A DNA stretch of 64,000 nt from Bacilli bacterium (GTDB taxonomy: Bacteria; Bacillota_I; Bacilli_A; RFN20; CAG-826), in contig JAFSOD010000001.1 in assembly GCA_017447165.1 (NCBI GenBank), positions 62,001-126,000 of the forward strand. Reading direction: 5' to 3'. This document shows positions 42,863 through 51,857 of the stretch, one piece after another. The notes under the pieces are model-generated. The model ran no database searches, was not told the origin of the DNA, and saw nothing but the letters and a program-made list of their open reading frames with translations. The translations under genes were made by a program, and so were the position numbers. Each line of letters opens with the position of its first letter. The first letter of the stretch is position 1.

Positions 42863-43933
42863 GTCTAATAAAGATTTATCACTTAATAAATTCTCTAATT
42901 GGGCCTTGTTAGTTAATACAAGGTCTTTTGTTTTTTTATAGTAAGTATTTATGATGTGATCCTCATAATTACTTTCTTTAGAATAATCGTGTTTTTGATT
43001 ATCAATAGACTCTTCTACAAGAGTCATCATTAGTCTTCTTAAATAAAGATAAAAGGATGATTCTAGCCAATAAAGATAAGTAGTGGATTTAGAATGCTTC
43101 TCACTCTTTTTGAATTTTAAAAATAGTTCCAATCCATCTTCTGGTGAGTGCCATAAATCAATAAAAGCGTAGTCACTTTTAATATCTTTATTTAGATAAT
43201 TAAGCGCGTCGTCTTTAACGATTTCAATCTTACTTTTATTTGGGAAATAATCTAAAAGATTATCTTTGAATAATTTAATGATGTTTGGATCGTTTTCTAT
43301 GACTTTGATTTTAGCGACTTCTTTCTTATTGGAAATCATAAATGGAAGATAACCAAGTCCTAGTCCAAAGACAGTGACTATGCCTTTAATCTTATTAATA
43401 GATTTCTCCATAGTCTCGATTTCATTAGGAGTGATATTCATCCAAGTAACGCCTTGATAATTAAGGGCTAAAAATGGGAATTTTTCTTTAAAATAACCAA
43501 GGGAGTTGATCTCTATATAGTTCTCACTATCCATATCTTTATAGGCGAATAATTCATATGGTTCATAGTGGTCCCATATAAGCTCATATTTACCTAATCT
43601 AACTGACTTAGGTTTTATAAGTTTATAGAAGTTGTTATTTACATATTTAGAAGTCTCTAATTCGTGAATTGAGTCCGCAATAAATTTATTAAAGATTTCT
43701 TCATTATCTTCAATGGTCAAATCAATATCAAGATAATCACTGATTTTAGAAAGAAACACTTCGTGTTTGCCGCTTTTAAATTTCCCACTTAATAAATTAA
43801 TTTCTTTGCTATTAGTAATCTCTAAATTAGAAAAGATGCTTCCTAATAAATCAGAAATAGAGAGATTAAGTTCGTGTTTATCGATTAATTCGTTTAAATA
43901 ACTTTTTAGTTCAGGACTAGAGATAAATTTCAT
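42845..43933 (-). CDS. SAM-dependent methyltransferase-like protein
   Basis: A 362-residue protein. The second half carries a Rossmann methyltransferase pattern: VTVFGLGLGYLPFMIS as the SAM-binding loop, VIENDP as the acidic strand-2 end, and DDALNYL / YAFIDLWHS further on, similar to spermidine-synthase-like folds. The N-terminal 180 residues are helical and unfamiliar. Its substrate is unknown. TAGAAT (43945-43940 on the minus strand) lies 6 nt before the ATG, another leaderless candidate. It shares a short divergent region with the zinc-ribbon gene. Confidence 0.6.
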   Translation of the reverse strand: MKFISSPELKSYLNELIDKHELNLSISDLLGSIFSNLEITNSKEINLLSGKFKSGKHEVFLSKISDYLDIDLTIEDNEEIFNKFIADSIHELETSKYVNNNFYKLIKPKSVRLGKYELIWDHYEPYELFAYKDMDSENYIEINSLGYFKEKFPFLALNYQGVTWMNITPNEIETMEKSINKIKGIVTVFGLGLGYLPFMISNKKEVAKIKVIENDPNIIKLFKDNLLDYFPNKSKIEIVKDDALNYLNKDIKSDYAFIDLWHSPEDGLELFLKFKKSEKHSKSTTYLYWLESSFYLYLRRLMMTLVEESIDNQKHDYSKESNYEDHIINTYYKKTKDLVLTNKAQLENLLSDKSLLDLLLDD

Positions 43934-43975
43934 ATTAACATTCTATATTTTTATTTCTATTTTTCAAAATTATTG

Positions 43976-43981
43976 TATAAT
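43976..43981 (+). promoter_or_regulatory. -10 box of the zinc-ribbon gene
   Basis: TATAAT at 43976-43981, 10 nt before ATG 43992, without a Shine-Dalgarno sequence. The divergent methyltransferase-like gene has TAGAAT 6 nt before its own ATG. Confidence 0.5.
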
Positions 43982-43991
43982 TTTAGCAATT

Positions 43992-45041
43992 ATGGCGACA
44001 AGAAAAGGCTTATGTCCATATTGCACAACTCATCGAGTGGACCGTCGTATCTTCCCGGTTAACCCAGAAGCTTCGACATGTTTTTGTCCAATCTGTATGA
44101 AAGAAGTGGAGCCTAAAGTTGCCATTGATGGTTATACCGAATTAATTAGCAAGATGCTTTTAAAAGCAGACAACACTTTATTTGTTACTTGCGATCCTGT
44201 TCTTGCTTATAGTGAATACGCTTCTGTAATAGAACTAGAACCAAAAGAGGCTCATGCTTTACTTGGTAGAATCCTTTGCCTTATTTATATGGGCAAAGTT
44301 CGTAAGTCTTATTTGGGAGAAGCTTATACTTTACTAGAAAACACACCTTATGAAGGGTGTGACATCGATGAATTTATCTTTTTCTTAAAGAAAATTAATT
44401 TTGCTTTAGATGAATATGAATCATCTTTAATTAAGAAATTAACGTTTAAATCATATTTCTATGATGTGGAATGTTTAAAACTTTATTGGATTCATTTACA
44501 CGATATTATCAAGATGAAAGAATTAATTCTTTCCATCATTAAAGATATCAAGAAAGAATATAAATCTAGCCAAGCTGAAGTCATGGCTAATATGATTGAA
44601 CATAATGTCGAGGAAAAGAAGAGAGTTATCCATACAGATACATTTGTGTGTGATGGCACTCCTTATCATTACGTTAAGACTGTTAACGGCAAAGCTGTTA
44701 TTGATTATTCCACAAAAAGAAAGATTAATACTCACTTAAATAGATATCGTTTAGCTTCTTTAGATATTGATGATAAACGCAAACGCTATATCAAAGATGA
44801 AATCTTTAAGGACTACACTAGAGTGGTGAAATCTCAAAAAGTCGCTTTTGTGTTCTCAATTATCTTCTACATCATTATGGGTGGTTGCATTGCTTCAACA
44901 ATTATCTTAAAAGATAAGCCGGTTTTCTTCTATTCATTCTTAGGTGGAAGTGTCTTATTCTTTATCGCAGCGACTATTTTATTAATCTTAAGTATTTCTT
45001 GGAAGTTGACCTTAAAGAAAAGAAGACTACGTATCGATTAA
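43992..45041 (+). CDS. Zinc-ribbon protein with TPR-like segment and two C-terminal membrane helices
   Basis: A 349-residue protein of no family I recognise. Two cysteine pairs (CPYC at 8-11 and CFCPIC at about 31-36) make a zinc ribbon. A segment around residues 65-110 (YSEYASVIELEPKEAHALLGRILCLIYMGK) looks like a tetratricopeptide repeat. Two hydrophobic helices at about 282-305 and 312-335 anchor the C-terminus. It may sense or recruit a cytoplasmic partner at the membrane (inference). Its end overlaps rdgB by 4 nt, tail to tail. Confidence 0.6.
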   Translation: MATRKGLCPYCTTHRVDRRIFPVNPEASTCFCPICMKEVEPKVAIDGYTELISKMLLKADNTLFVTCDPVLAYSEYASVIELEPKEAHALLGRILCLIYMGKVRKSYLGEAYTLLENTPYEGCDIDEFIFFLKKINFALDEYESSLIKKLTFKSYFYDVECLKLYWIHLHDIIKMKELILSIIKDIKKEYKSSQAEVMANMIEHNVEEKKRVIHTDTFVCDGTPYHYVKTVNGKAVIDYSTKRKINTHLNRYRLASLDIDDKRKRYIKDEIFKDYTRVVKSQKVAFVFSIIFYIIMGGCIASTIILKDKPVFFYSFLGGSVLFFIAATILLILSISWKLTLKKRRLRID

Positions 45042-45637
45042 GATGCGTAGCCATTTATCTTTAGATAAGTTAATAATTTATTTAGAGCTTTGCCGCGGTG
45101 AGAAACCCGGTTTTTTTCTTCTTCACTTAATGAAGCATAACTTTTACTAAGTTCGTCACAGATAAAGATTGGATCATACCCAAATCCAGTAGTCCCGTCA
45201 GGTTCATAGCCGATTCTTCCTAGGACTATTCCTTCAAAAAGAAGTGGTTTATCTTCTACATTCACTAGAACGATATCGCACATAAATCTCGCTGAACGGT
45301 CTTTTCCTTCTAATTCCTTATCTAAAACTTTGAAAGCTTCCATATGGCCTCCACATTCTTGAGCAAATCTAGCGGAGCGTAAACCTGGTTTTTTATCTAA
45401 CGCTAAAACTTCTAGTCCAGAATCATCAGCGATAATTGGCATTTTAGTCACTTGTTGAAGGGCTTTAGCCTTAATTAAAGCGTTTTCATAATAAGTTTTA
45501 CCGTTTTCTTCTACTTCACCGATATCGATATTTAAATCTTTCATCCCGTAAACGGTGATGTGATGAGGAGACAATATTTGTCTAATTTCTTTTAATTTAT
45601 GGGCATTATTAGTGGCCACGAGTAATTCAAAGTTCAT
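45038..45637 (-). CDS. rdgB: XTP/dITP diphosphatase (RdgB/HAM1)
   Basis: A 199-residue enzyme that removes deaminated purine nucleotides (XTP, ITP, dITP) from the pool. VATNNAHKLKEI at the N-terminus, ADDSGLEV with the metal aspartates, LRSARFA and the C-terminal GFGYDPIF and HRGKAL are intact. Upstream is a repeated TATAAA motif close to the ATG and no Shine-Dalgarno sequence, so the leader is short or absent. Confidence 0.95.
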   Translation of the reverse strand: MNFELLVATNNAHKLKEIRQILSPHHITVYGMKDLNIDIGEVEENGKTYYENALIKAKALQQVTKMPIIADDSGLEVLALDKKPGLRSARFAQECGGHMEAFKVLDKELEGKDRSARFMCDIVLVNVEDKPLLFEGIVLGRIGYEPDGTTGFGYDPIFICDELSKSYASLSEEEKNRVSHRGKALNKLLTYLKINGYAS

Positions 45638-45686
45638 ATATTTATATTTATATAAGGATAATAAGATTGCAACTATTTTAAAAAAA

Positions 45687-45713
45687 TTAGCACTCTATAT
45701 TGACGAGTGCCAA
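45687..45713. promoter_or_regulatory. CIRCE operator 1 of clpB (HrcA site)
   Basis: TTAGCACTC-N9-GAGTGCCAA, one mismatch from the CIRCE consensus. It covers the -35 box (TTGACG, 45700-45705), so bound HrcA would block polymerase. Confidence 0.92.
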
Positions 45714-45727
45714 AAAAGGACTATAAT
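45700..45727 (+). promoter_or_regulatory. clpB promoter
   Basis: TTGACG (45700-45705), 16-nt spacer, TATAAT (45722-45727). It lies between two CIRCE operators, the first overlapping the -35. Confidence 0.85.
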
Positions 45728-45731
45728 ATAA

Positions 45732-45758
45732 TTAGCACTTCAGTAGTGAGAGTGCTAA
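45732..45758. promoter_or_regulatory. CIRCE operator 2 of clpB (HrcA site)
   Basis: TTAGCACTT-N9-GAGTGCTAA, one mismatch from consensus, at the transcript start and in the 5' leader, ending just before AGGAGG of clpB. Confidence 0.93.
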
Positions 45759-45774
45759 AAGGAGGTCACAAATT

Positions 45775-47892
45775 ATGAACAATATGTTAGGAAACGAAGA
45801 TTATTCCCAAGATGAAAATATCTTAGAAAAATTTGGTCGTGATGTGACTAAAGCTGCCAAAGAAGGAAAGATAGATCCTGTGATTGGTAGAGATGAAGAA
45901 ATTCATCAAATCATCGAAGTTTTAAGTAGAAAAAATAAAAATAACGTCATTTTAATTGGTGAACCAGGTGTTGGTAAGACCGCGATTATCGAAGGACTTG
46001 CTTTACGTATTGTTAAAGATGATGTTCCGACTAGTTTAAAAAACAAAATGATTTATGAACTAGATATGGGCGCGTTAGTTGCTGGCGCTAAATATCGTGG
46101 AGAATTTGAAGAAAGACTTAAGGCTGTTCTTAATAAAATTAAGAATTCTGAAGGTCAAATCATCTTATTTATTGATGAAATCCATTTAATCGTGGGTGCT
46201 GGTCAAACTGAAGGAGCGTTAGATGCTTCTAATATGCTTAAACCAATGCTCGCTAGAGGGGAGATCGACTGTATCGGTGCGACAACTTTAAAAGAATATC
46301 GACTCTACATTGAAAAAGATAGAGCCCTTGAAAGACGATTCCAACAAGTACTCGTTAACGAGCCAAGCGTAGAAGATAGCATTTCTATTCTTCGTGGTTT
46401 AAAAGAGAAATTCGAAACTCATCACGGAGTGAAGATTACTGATAATGCGATAGTGGCCGCGGTTTCTTTAAGTAACCGCTATATCACAAGCAGATATTTA
46501 CCAGATAAAGCCATTGATTTGATCGATCAAGCCTGTGCCTCTATTAGAGTGGAACTTGAATCAACCCCAATTGAGTTAGATGAATTATCTCGTAAGATTA
46601 AGCAGTTAGAAATTGAAAAATTCGCCCTTGAAAAAGAAAGTGATGAATCCTCTAAAAAGAGATTAGAGAAGATTAATTCTAATTTAGAGAACCTCAAAAA
46701 AGAACAAGATGAGATGAACTCTAAATGGCAAAAAGAGAAAGAAGTTAATCTTAAGATTAAGCAAGAAAAAACTTCTTTAGATAAATTAAGATTTGATTTA
46801 GACAATGCCTTTTATAATGCAGACTATGAGAAAGCGTCTAAACTCCAATATAAAGACATCCCTGAATTAGAGAAAAAGATTAAGGAATTAGAAGAATCTA
46901 ATAAAGATAAAAAGATTCTCTCTGAAGTAGTGACTGAAGAAGAAATCGCTAAGATTGTTTCTAAAATCACTAATATTCCATTAAGCAAAATCTCTCAAGG
47001 TGAAAAAGAAAAAGTCATGCACTTAGAGGAGCAACTTAAAAAGAGAGTTATTGGTCAAGATGAGGCTCTTAAGCTTGTTAGTGATGCCATTATCCGTCAA
47101 AGAGCGGGTATCAAAGATCAAAATAGACCAATTGGTTCGTTTATGTTCTTAGGTCCTACTGGGGTTGGTAAAACTGAAGTCGCTAGAAGTTTAGCGGAAC
47201 TCTTATTTGATAGTGAGACCCATATGGTCCGTATTGATATGAGTGAATATATGGAGAAATATTCAACCTCTAGACTTATTGGTGCCCCTCCAGGATATGT
47301 TGGTTATGAAGAAGGCGGACAACTCACTGAGAAAGTCAGAAGAAACCCATACTCTATTGTCTTATTCGATGAAATCGAAAAAGCCCATCCAGAAGTATTT
47401 AATTTATTACTTCAAATCTTAGATGATGGCCGCTTAACTGACTCTCAAGGACGAGTGGTGGACTTTAAAAACACAATTATTATCATGACTAGTAATTTAG
47501 GTAGCGAATATCTACTTAACGGTAAACGTAAGGAAGTTGATAACTTAATTCATCAAACCTTCAAGCCAGAGTTCTTAAACCGTATTGATGAGATCATCTA
47601 CTTCAATCCACTTACTAAAGACAATCAATATAAGATTGTGGAGAAGTTACTTAATACACTTAATAATAGGCTTAAAGAAAACTATTATTCCTTTGAATTC
47701 TCTGATAAAGTGAAACACTATATCTTAGATAGTGCCTACTCCGCGACTTTTGGGGCGAGACCACTTAAGAGATTTATCCAAAATAATATTGAGACTCTTA
47801 TTGCTAAAGAAATTATTCAAGGTAACATCTCAACTAAATACAAATATTTGCTTGATTACGTCGATGATAAATTAGTGATTTCTAAGATGTAA
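45775..47892 (+). CDS. clpB: ClpB disaggregase lacking the N-terminal domain
   Basis: A 705-residue AAA+ protein. Two ATPase modules (Walker [10 protein letters not shown] near 65, Walker B FIDEIH; second GPTGVGKTE near 465, [10 protein letters not shown]) flank a coiled-coil M domain of about 120 residues (about 275-395, ending [14 protein letters not shown]), which marks ClpB rather than ClpC. The usual 150-residue N domain is absent, as in the ClpB of some mycoplasmas. With DnaK it resolubilises aggregated proteins after heat stress. Two CIRCE operators show HrcA control. Confidence 0.93.
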   Translation: MNNMLGNEDYSQDENILEKFGRDVTKAAKEGKIDPVIGRDEEIHQIIEVLSRKNKNNVILIGEPGVGKTAIIEGLALRIVKDDVPTSLKNKMIYELDMGALVAGAKYRGEFEERLKAVLNKIKNSEGQIILFIDEIHLIVGAGQTEGALDASNMLKPMLARGEIDCIGATTLKEYRLYIEKDRALERRFQQVLVNEPSVEDSISILRGLKEKFETHHGVKITDNAIVAAVSLSNRYITSRYLPDKAIDLIDQACASIRVELESTPIELDELSRKIKQLEIEKFALEKESDESSKKRLEKINSNLENLKKEQDEMNSKWQKEKEVNLKIKQEKTSLDKLRFDLDNAFYNADYEKASKLQYKDIPELEKKIKELEESNKDKKILSEVVTEEEIAKIVSKITNIPLSKISQGEKEKVMHLEEQLKKRVIGQDEALKLVSDAIIRQRAGIKDQNRPIGSFMFLGPTGVGKTEVARSLAELLFDSETHMVRIDMSEYMEKYSTSRLIGAPPGYVGYEEGGQLTEKVRRNPYSIVLFDEIEKAHPEVFNLLLQILDDGRLTDSQGRVVDFKNTIIIMTSNLGSEYLLNGKRKEVDNLIHQTFKPEFLNRIDEIIYFNPLTKDNQYKIVEKLLNTLNNRLKENYYSFEFSDKVKHYILDSAYSATFGARPLKRFIQNNIETLIAKEIIQGNISTKYKYLLDYVDDKLVISKM

Positions 47893-47899
47893 TAGGTGA

Positions 47900-47930
47900 G
47901 GTGGTGATGAAAATCATCACCTTTTTCTTA
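47900..47930 (+). terminator. Terminator after clpB
   Basis: GGTGATGA - AAA - TCATCACC followed by TTTTTC. Confidence 0.8.
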
Positions 47931-47939
47931 TTTAACGAC

Positions 47940-47945
47940 TATAAT
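47940..47945 (+). promoter_or_regulatory. -10 box of the thioesterase gene, leaderless start
   Basis: TATAAT at 47940-47945, then 7 nt, then ATG 47953. It begins right after the clpB terminator. Confidence 0.6.
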
Positions 47946-47952
47946 AGTTAAT

Positions 47953-48666
47953 ATGTTTGAATCTAAATTTGTTGTTAGGCCTGATGAAGTAGATGCTTTT
48001 GATGAAATTAAATTATCTAAGCTTCTTTGGAATATGCAGATAGTGGCCACTGATCACGCTAATAAACTCAAGATTGGTAGAGACGAACTTATGAAAGAAA
48101 ACAACATCTGGGTTGTAGTTCGTACTGATATTAAAATTAACCGTCTTCCAAAGCTTAAAGAGAAATATATAATTTCTACTCATCCAGGGGAGACTAAAGG
48201 ATTTATGTTTCCTCGATATTTCCAAGTTTATGATAAACATCGTAACTTATTAGCGACAGTTTCCTCAACTTGGGTCGTGGTGAATTTTGACACTAGAAGA
48301 ATAATTCTTCACCCATTTAAAAACACAACTTTCCCATTTGAAAGTGATCCAAGTGATTTAGAGATGCCTAGCAAAGTTAATGAAGAGGCACCTTACTTAA
48401 TAAGTAAAAGAGACACTGAAGAGAGTGAATTAGATATTAACATTCACATCAATAACACTAAATATTTTGATTATGTTTTAGGAATTCATGATGAAGAATT
48501 CTATAAAGAGAATAAAGTGAGCAGAATCTTACTAAACTATGAAAAAGAGATTACTCATCCTAATACAATTGAACTATATTCCTCTAAAAACAATCCAGAA
48601 GTAGTCATCGGAAAAGTGAATGATAATGTTTCTTTCCTTTCCAAGGTTGAATTTGTAAAAAGATAA
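47953..48666 (+). CDS. Acyl-ACP thioesterase
   Basis: A 237-residue double hot-dog protein of the FatA/FatB-like family common in Firmicutes. The first hot-dog starts FVVRPDEVDAFDEIKLSKLLWNMQ; WVVVRTDIKINRLP and the second-half INIHINNTKYFDYVL (with the N-x-H-x-N-N-x-x-Y catalytic cluster) fit the family. It would release free fatty acids from acyl-ACP, which could set chain length or feed acylation reactions. Leaderless start after TATAAT. Confidence 0.88.
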   Translation: MFESKFVVRPDEVDAFDEIKLSKLLWNMQIVATDHANKLKIGRDELMKENNIWVVVRTDIKINRLPKLKEKYIISTHPGETKGFMFPRYFQVYDKHRNLLATVSSTWVVVNFDTRRIILHPFKNTTFPFESDPSDLEMPSKVNEEAPYLISKRDTEESELDINIHINNTKYFDYVLGIHDEEFYKENKVSRILLNYEKEITHPNTIELYSSKNNPEVVIGKVNDNVSFLSKVEFVKR

Positions 48667-48724
48667 ACTAAATCTACATAATATTGTCGTAATCTATTAT
48701 TATATAAATAGAAAGATTTAATAT

Positions 48725-50134
48725 ATGAAAACCGTTATCCGTATTTTTAACTTTATAATTCTCGGTATTTCCGGATTAGCGATTGCGCTTTTATTTATGA
48801 ACTCGGCGTTCTCATTTAATTCGCGCCTATCTTTTGGTACGGATTTTATCGATAAATATTTCCATAAGATTTCCGAACAAATTAATATGTCGATTCCTGC
48901 TACTGAGACCGATCCAATTTTAAAAGAACCTTATATTGGTGATGTTAATTTCGCTCATGTTTTAGGTGTTGATTATATTAACTTATCTGTGAAATTTGAT
49001 ATTAGCTTTACAGAGGCTAATACATTAATGGGAAAAACTGATAAAGATCTCATTAATCAAGAACTCATTGAAGGCAATGTCAGTAGTGTTTTTGCTGAAT
49101 TACATGAACCAGTGGAAATCTTAACTGAATACACTGTTAGAACTGTTTTAAGAGGTGTTGCCAAAAAAGAAGTTTATAAGCAAATAGTTAAGGCTCTTGA
49201 CGCTAACCCTCAAGCCACAAGTAGTGCGACTGACGTTATGGAAGAAGTTGGTATGAATGAGAACTACTTTAGAGGATTTGCCAAAGCCTTATATGATGCT
49301 GCTAATACTCCTGATGATCCAGAACACGCCCAACCTGACGATGGCTGTTCCATTGATTCGTTCGTCGATGTAATCTTTAATAGATTAAAATCATCTCTTG
49401 CTGAAGCGGGAGCAGCTACTGGAGGAGAAGTTAGCGAAGATTCTCTTACTCCTGCTATGAAAGATGAAATTAAGAGCGGCTTTATTACCATTATTAATGA
49501 AGCAGGATTAATTCAAGAAGACGGACAGACCTTCATTAGGGTAAGTCAAGTTTCTTATGTTTTCTTAGGAAAACTTCTAAGAGATGAATTGATACATTTT
49601 ATAACTTCTGATCCAGATATCTTGAACCAACAACCTGGTGAAACCAAAGCTGCTTGGGCTGAAAGATTATCAAAACTATATATTGAGACTATGCTTCCTG
49701 ACAATTTCTATCAAATTGTTGGTTATGTTTGCTTAGGCTTATTTATTGGCATTATCGTTTTCGCGGCGATTTGGGCAATATTATTCCTTATCACTATTGC
49801 AAGAACGTTCTCTAGTGAGAAACCGTGGACGATATTTGGTCCGTGGTTCTGGATTTTTGGTTCCTTACAGGTTGTTTTAGGGTTAGGCTTAACAATCTTC
49901 TGTAAGTTTTACTTACCAGGTCTTTCGTTTGTCCAAAACGCTTTATCGGGCACTCCAATTCAAAACTTTGCGATTGCTCCTAGAACTGCTTGCTTAATTC
50001 CATCAATGATCTTCTTAGGAATGATTGTCTTTGCGATTGTTTATACAATCATCGCGCATTCCACTAAGAAAGAATATAAACAAAATCGTAGAAATAGAAG
50101 CCAAAAACCAAAGGAGGTAATTATTAATGAATAA
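48725..50134 (+). CDS. Membrane protein with large extracytoplasmic domain
   Basis: A 469-residue protein of unknown family. Transmembrane helix 1 at about residues 8-28 is followed by an extracytoplasmic region of about 300 residues, rich in acidic and polar residues, and then three more helices (about 330-360, 375-400, 420-445) before a basic tail (KQNRRNRSQKPKE). The next gene, a lipoprotein esterase, starts inside its last codons (8-nt overlap), so the two are translated together and may act in the same envelope process (inference). Confidence 0.6.
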   Translation: MKTVIRIFNFIILGISGLAIALLFMNSAFSFNSRLSFGTDFIDKYFHKISEQINMSIPATETDPILKEPYIGDVNFAHVLGVDYINLSVKFDISFTEANTLMGKTDKDLINQELIEGNVSSVFAELHEPVEILTEYTVRTVLRGVAKKEVYKQIVKALDANPQATSSATDVMEEVGMNENYFRGFAKALYDAANTPDDPEHAQPDDGCSIDSFVDVIFNRLKSSLAEAGAATGGEVSEDSLTPAMKDEIKSGFITIINEAGLIQEDGQTFIRVSQVSYVFLGKLLRDELIHFITSDPDILNQQPGETKAAWAERLSKLYIETMLPDNFYQIVGYVCLGLFIGIIVFAAIWAILFLITIARTFSSEKPWTIFGPWFWIFGSLQVVLGLGLTIFCKFYLPGLSFVQNALSGTPIQNFAIAPRTACLIPSMIFLGMIVFAIVYTIIAHSTKKEYKQNRRNRSQKPKEVIINE

Positions 50135-51461
50135 GAAAATGTTACTTTCCGTTTTGCTTTTAAGTGGTGCTTTAGCTTTATCTAGCTGTTCATTATTTAA
50201 TGATGACGACATCATGCAACCAAATATCTATCACCCAGAATATGATGAAGAGGAAGAAATTCCTGATGGAAGCGTTGTTGCTGGTGGAGTTGTCGGAAAA
50301 GAAGATACCGAACTACATTCTTTAGTGTTTAAGAATTTGTCTTACGGAACTTATAACCAAGATACAGATACTTATACTATTCCAAACACCTATAAAGAAG
50401 GTGGAATTCATCATATGGGATATCACGTTAATAATGACCAAGATTATCCTAATGCGACGAGTTCAAATAACAACTATGACTTATATGTTCCTGCTACAGC
50501 TTCTAGAACCGGTAAACACACAGTCATCTTGTTTATCCACGGAGGTGCTTGGGTTTCTGGATTTAAGACTGACGTTAATCCTTATATTCACGAATTTGCT
50601 AAAAAAGGATATGTGACTGCGACTATTAAATACACACTTTTAAAAAGAACGATGGATGATAATTCTTTATCTATCTTCCGCAATTTAGATGAAATTGATG
50701 CTTGCATCAAATCTATTAAAACTATATTAACTGATGACCTTAAATTTGATACCACTAAGTCAGAATTAGTTATCGGTGGAGCTTCTTCAGGAGCGCACCT
50801 ATCCATGCTATATGCTTATTCACGTGGCAAGGAATCCGCTCTTCCAATTAAATTTATCGTTGATGCTGTTGGCCCTATCGATATTAAGCCAAATGCATGG
50901 AAAGCTTTTACTCATGCCACTGATGCGGTTTTAGATGCTGGCTTAGATAAAGACGCAATTGCTGCTCAATCATCTAACTTAAGCGAACTAACTATCGCTG
51001 GAGAAGGTGGTAAAAAATGGACTGATTATCAAACATTTAGAATCGCTAACGGTATGTGCGGTCTTCCATATACATTAGAGCAAGTGAAAGCTGCTACTGA
51101 TGAAAATGAAGATTATGTTACTAATCCAAGTGCCCCTGCTTATGTCAACATGATTGCAAACAATGGTGGAGAAGATCAACTTTCTGTTACTTATTGGATT
51201 AATAAAGTGGATGAGGCATCTAAATTCCCAATTATCTGCGCATACGCCGGCAAAGATTCTATTGTTGGTATTAATCAATATGCAACCTTACAAACTGCAT
51301 TAGAGGCAAAAGGAATCAAGTCTTTTACTGCAGCTAGTGGAAAGAAATATATCTATTTCAAAAACAGTGAACACCAATAATTAACTCCTGAAAAAGACGC
51401 TGAACATTATAATGAATTAATTAACGCGGTTCATGCTTGGTGTCAGGCAGATAATATTTAA
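50127..51461 (+). pseudogene. Lipoprotein alpha/beta-hydrolase (esterase) with an in-frame stop near the C-terminus
   Basis: The first 417 codons encode a lipoprotein: signal peptide, lipobox ALSSC at about 18-22, then an esterase domain with the oxyanion-hole HGGAWVSG near residue 135, nucleophile elbow GGASSG near 217, and a likely catalytic His in NSEHQ at the very end. TAA 51378-51380 then interrupts the frame, but it stays open for 26 more codons (LTPEKDAEHYNELINAVHAW onward) to TAA 51459, and that stretch looks like the normal final helix. GGAGG lies 8 nt before the ATG. The shortened protein may still work, since the triad is complete. Confidence 0.75.
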
Positions 51462-51482
51462 CATAAAATTTTTTCAAGTAAA

Positions 51483-51504
51483 AAGCAGAATTATCTGCTT
51501 TTTT
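51483..51504 (+). terminator. Terminator after the esterase gene
   Basis: AGCAGA - ATTA - TCTGCT followed by TTTTTA. Confidence 0.8.
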
Positions 51505-51513
51505 ATACGCGTA

Positions 51514-51522
51514 TGTTATAAT
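51514..51522 (+). promoter_or_regulatory. Extended -10 promoter of the structured RNA
   Basis: TGT-TATAAT (51514-51522) is a strong extended -10 element directly after the terminator. No clear -35 is seen. The predicted start is near 51529. No coding frame of note follows. Confidence 0.6.
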
Positions 51523-51528
51523 ATATAT

Positions 51529-51740
51529 GTATTTTTTTAGCAGACTATCGGCGCTATGATCTAGCAATATAATTTGCAAAGTCGACCATACGCAGGTACA
51601 CGATAGGGCACCCTAATAGAAACTGCAAGATTGGACGTGTTAAGATCTTGCATTGTGGAAAGCATCGCCCAGAAGATAAACAAATGTGCTCGATGAACGT
51701 AAGAGTTCACACATTACATTATCCACGCTCCACACAAATT
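51529..51740 (+). ncRNA. Candidate structured non-coding RNA of about 200 nt
   Basis: No convincing coding frame exists here, but several helices can be drawn: CTATCG (51545-51550) with CGATAG (51601-51606), enclosing small hairpins GCTA/TAGC and GCAA/TTGC; TGCAAGAT (51624-51631) with ATCTTGCA (51645-51652); AATGTG (51683-51688) with CACATT (51710-51715), continued by TGAAC (51694-51698) with GTTCA (51705-51709); and TGTGGA (51654-51659) closing on TCCACA (51729-51734). It has its own promoter. It does not match SRP, RNase P, tmRNA, T-box or common riboswitch signatures that I know. A raiA-type or 6S-type RNA is possible but unproven. Confidence 0.6.
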
Positions 51741-51761
51741 ATTAATTAATTTGAATCAGTG

Positions 51762-51857
51762 GCCATCCAAAAGAGGATGAAACACCAGTAACTATGGTTG
51801 ATAGGGATATCAGCAGTTAGTTACAAAATAGGTGTTTTCATTTGGATGGCTTTTCTT
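51762..51857 (+). ncRNA. Long near-perfect hairpin with U-tail before the RhuM-Fic gene
   Basis: Nested pairings run the whole length: GCCATCCAAA (51762-51771) with TTTGGATGGC (51841-51850), TGAAACACC with GGTGTTTTCA (one bulge), GTAACT (51788-51793) with AGTTAC (51819-51824), and GTTGAT with ATCAGC around a six-base loop. TTTTCTTA follows, so it can terminate transcription. The 12-nt TCCAAAAGAGGA of its 5' arm recurs at 51882-51893, over the ribosome binding site of the next gene. It may end the preceding RNA or act as an attenuator. Confidence 0.65.

Noticed and set aside
51776-51792. Leader peptide M-K-H-Q within the hairpin
   Set aside because: An ATG with four codons exists, but the AGAGG abuts the ATG without spacing and there is no run of one amino acid, so a classical attenuator peptide is not supported.
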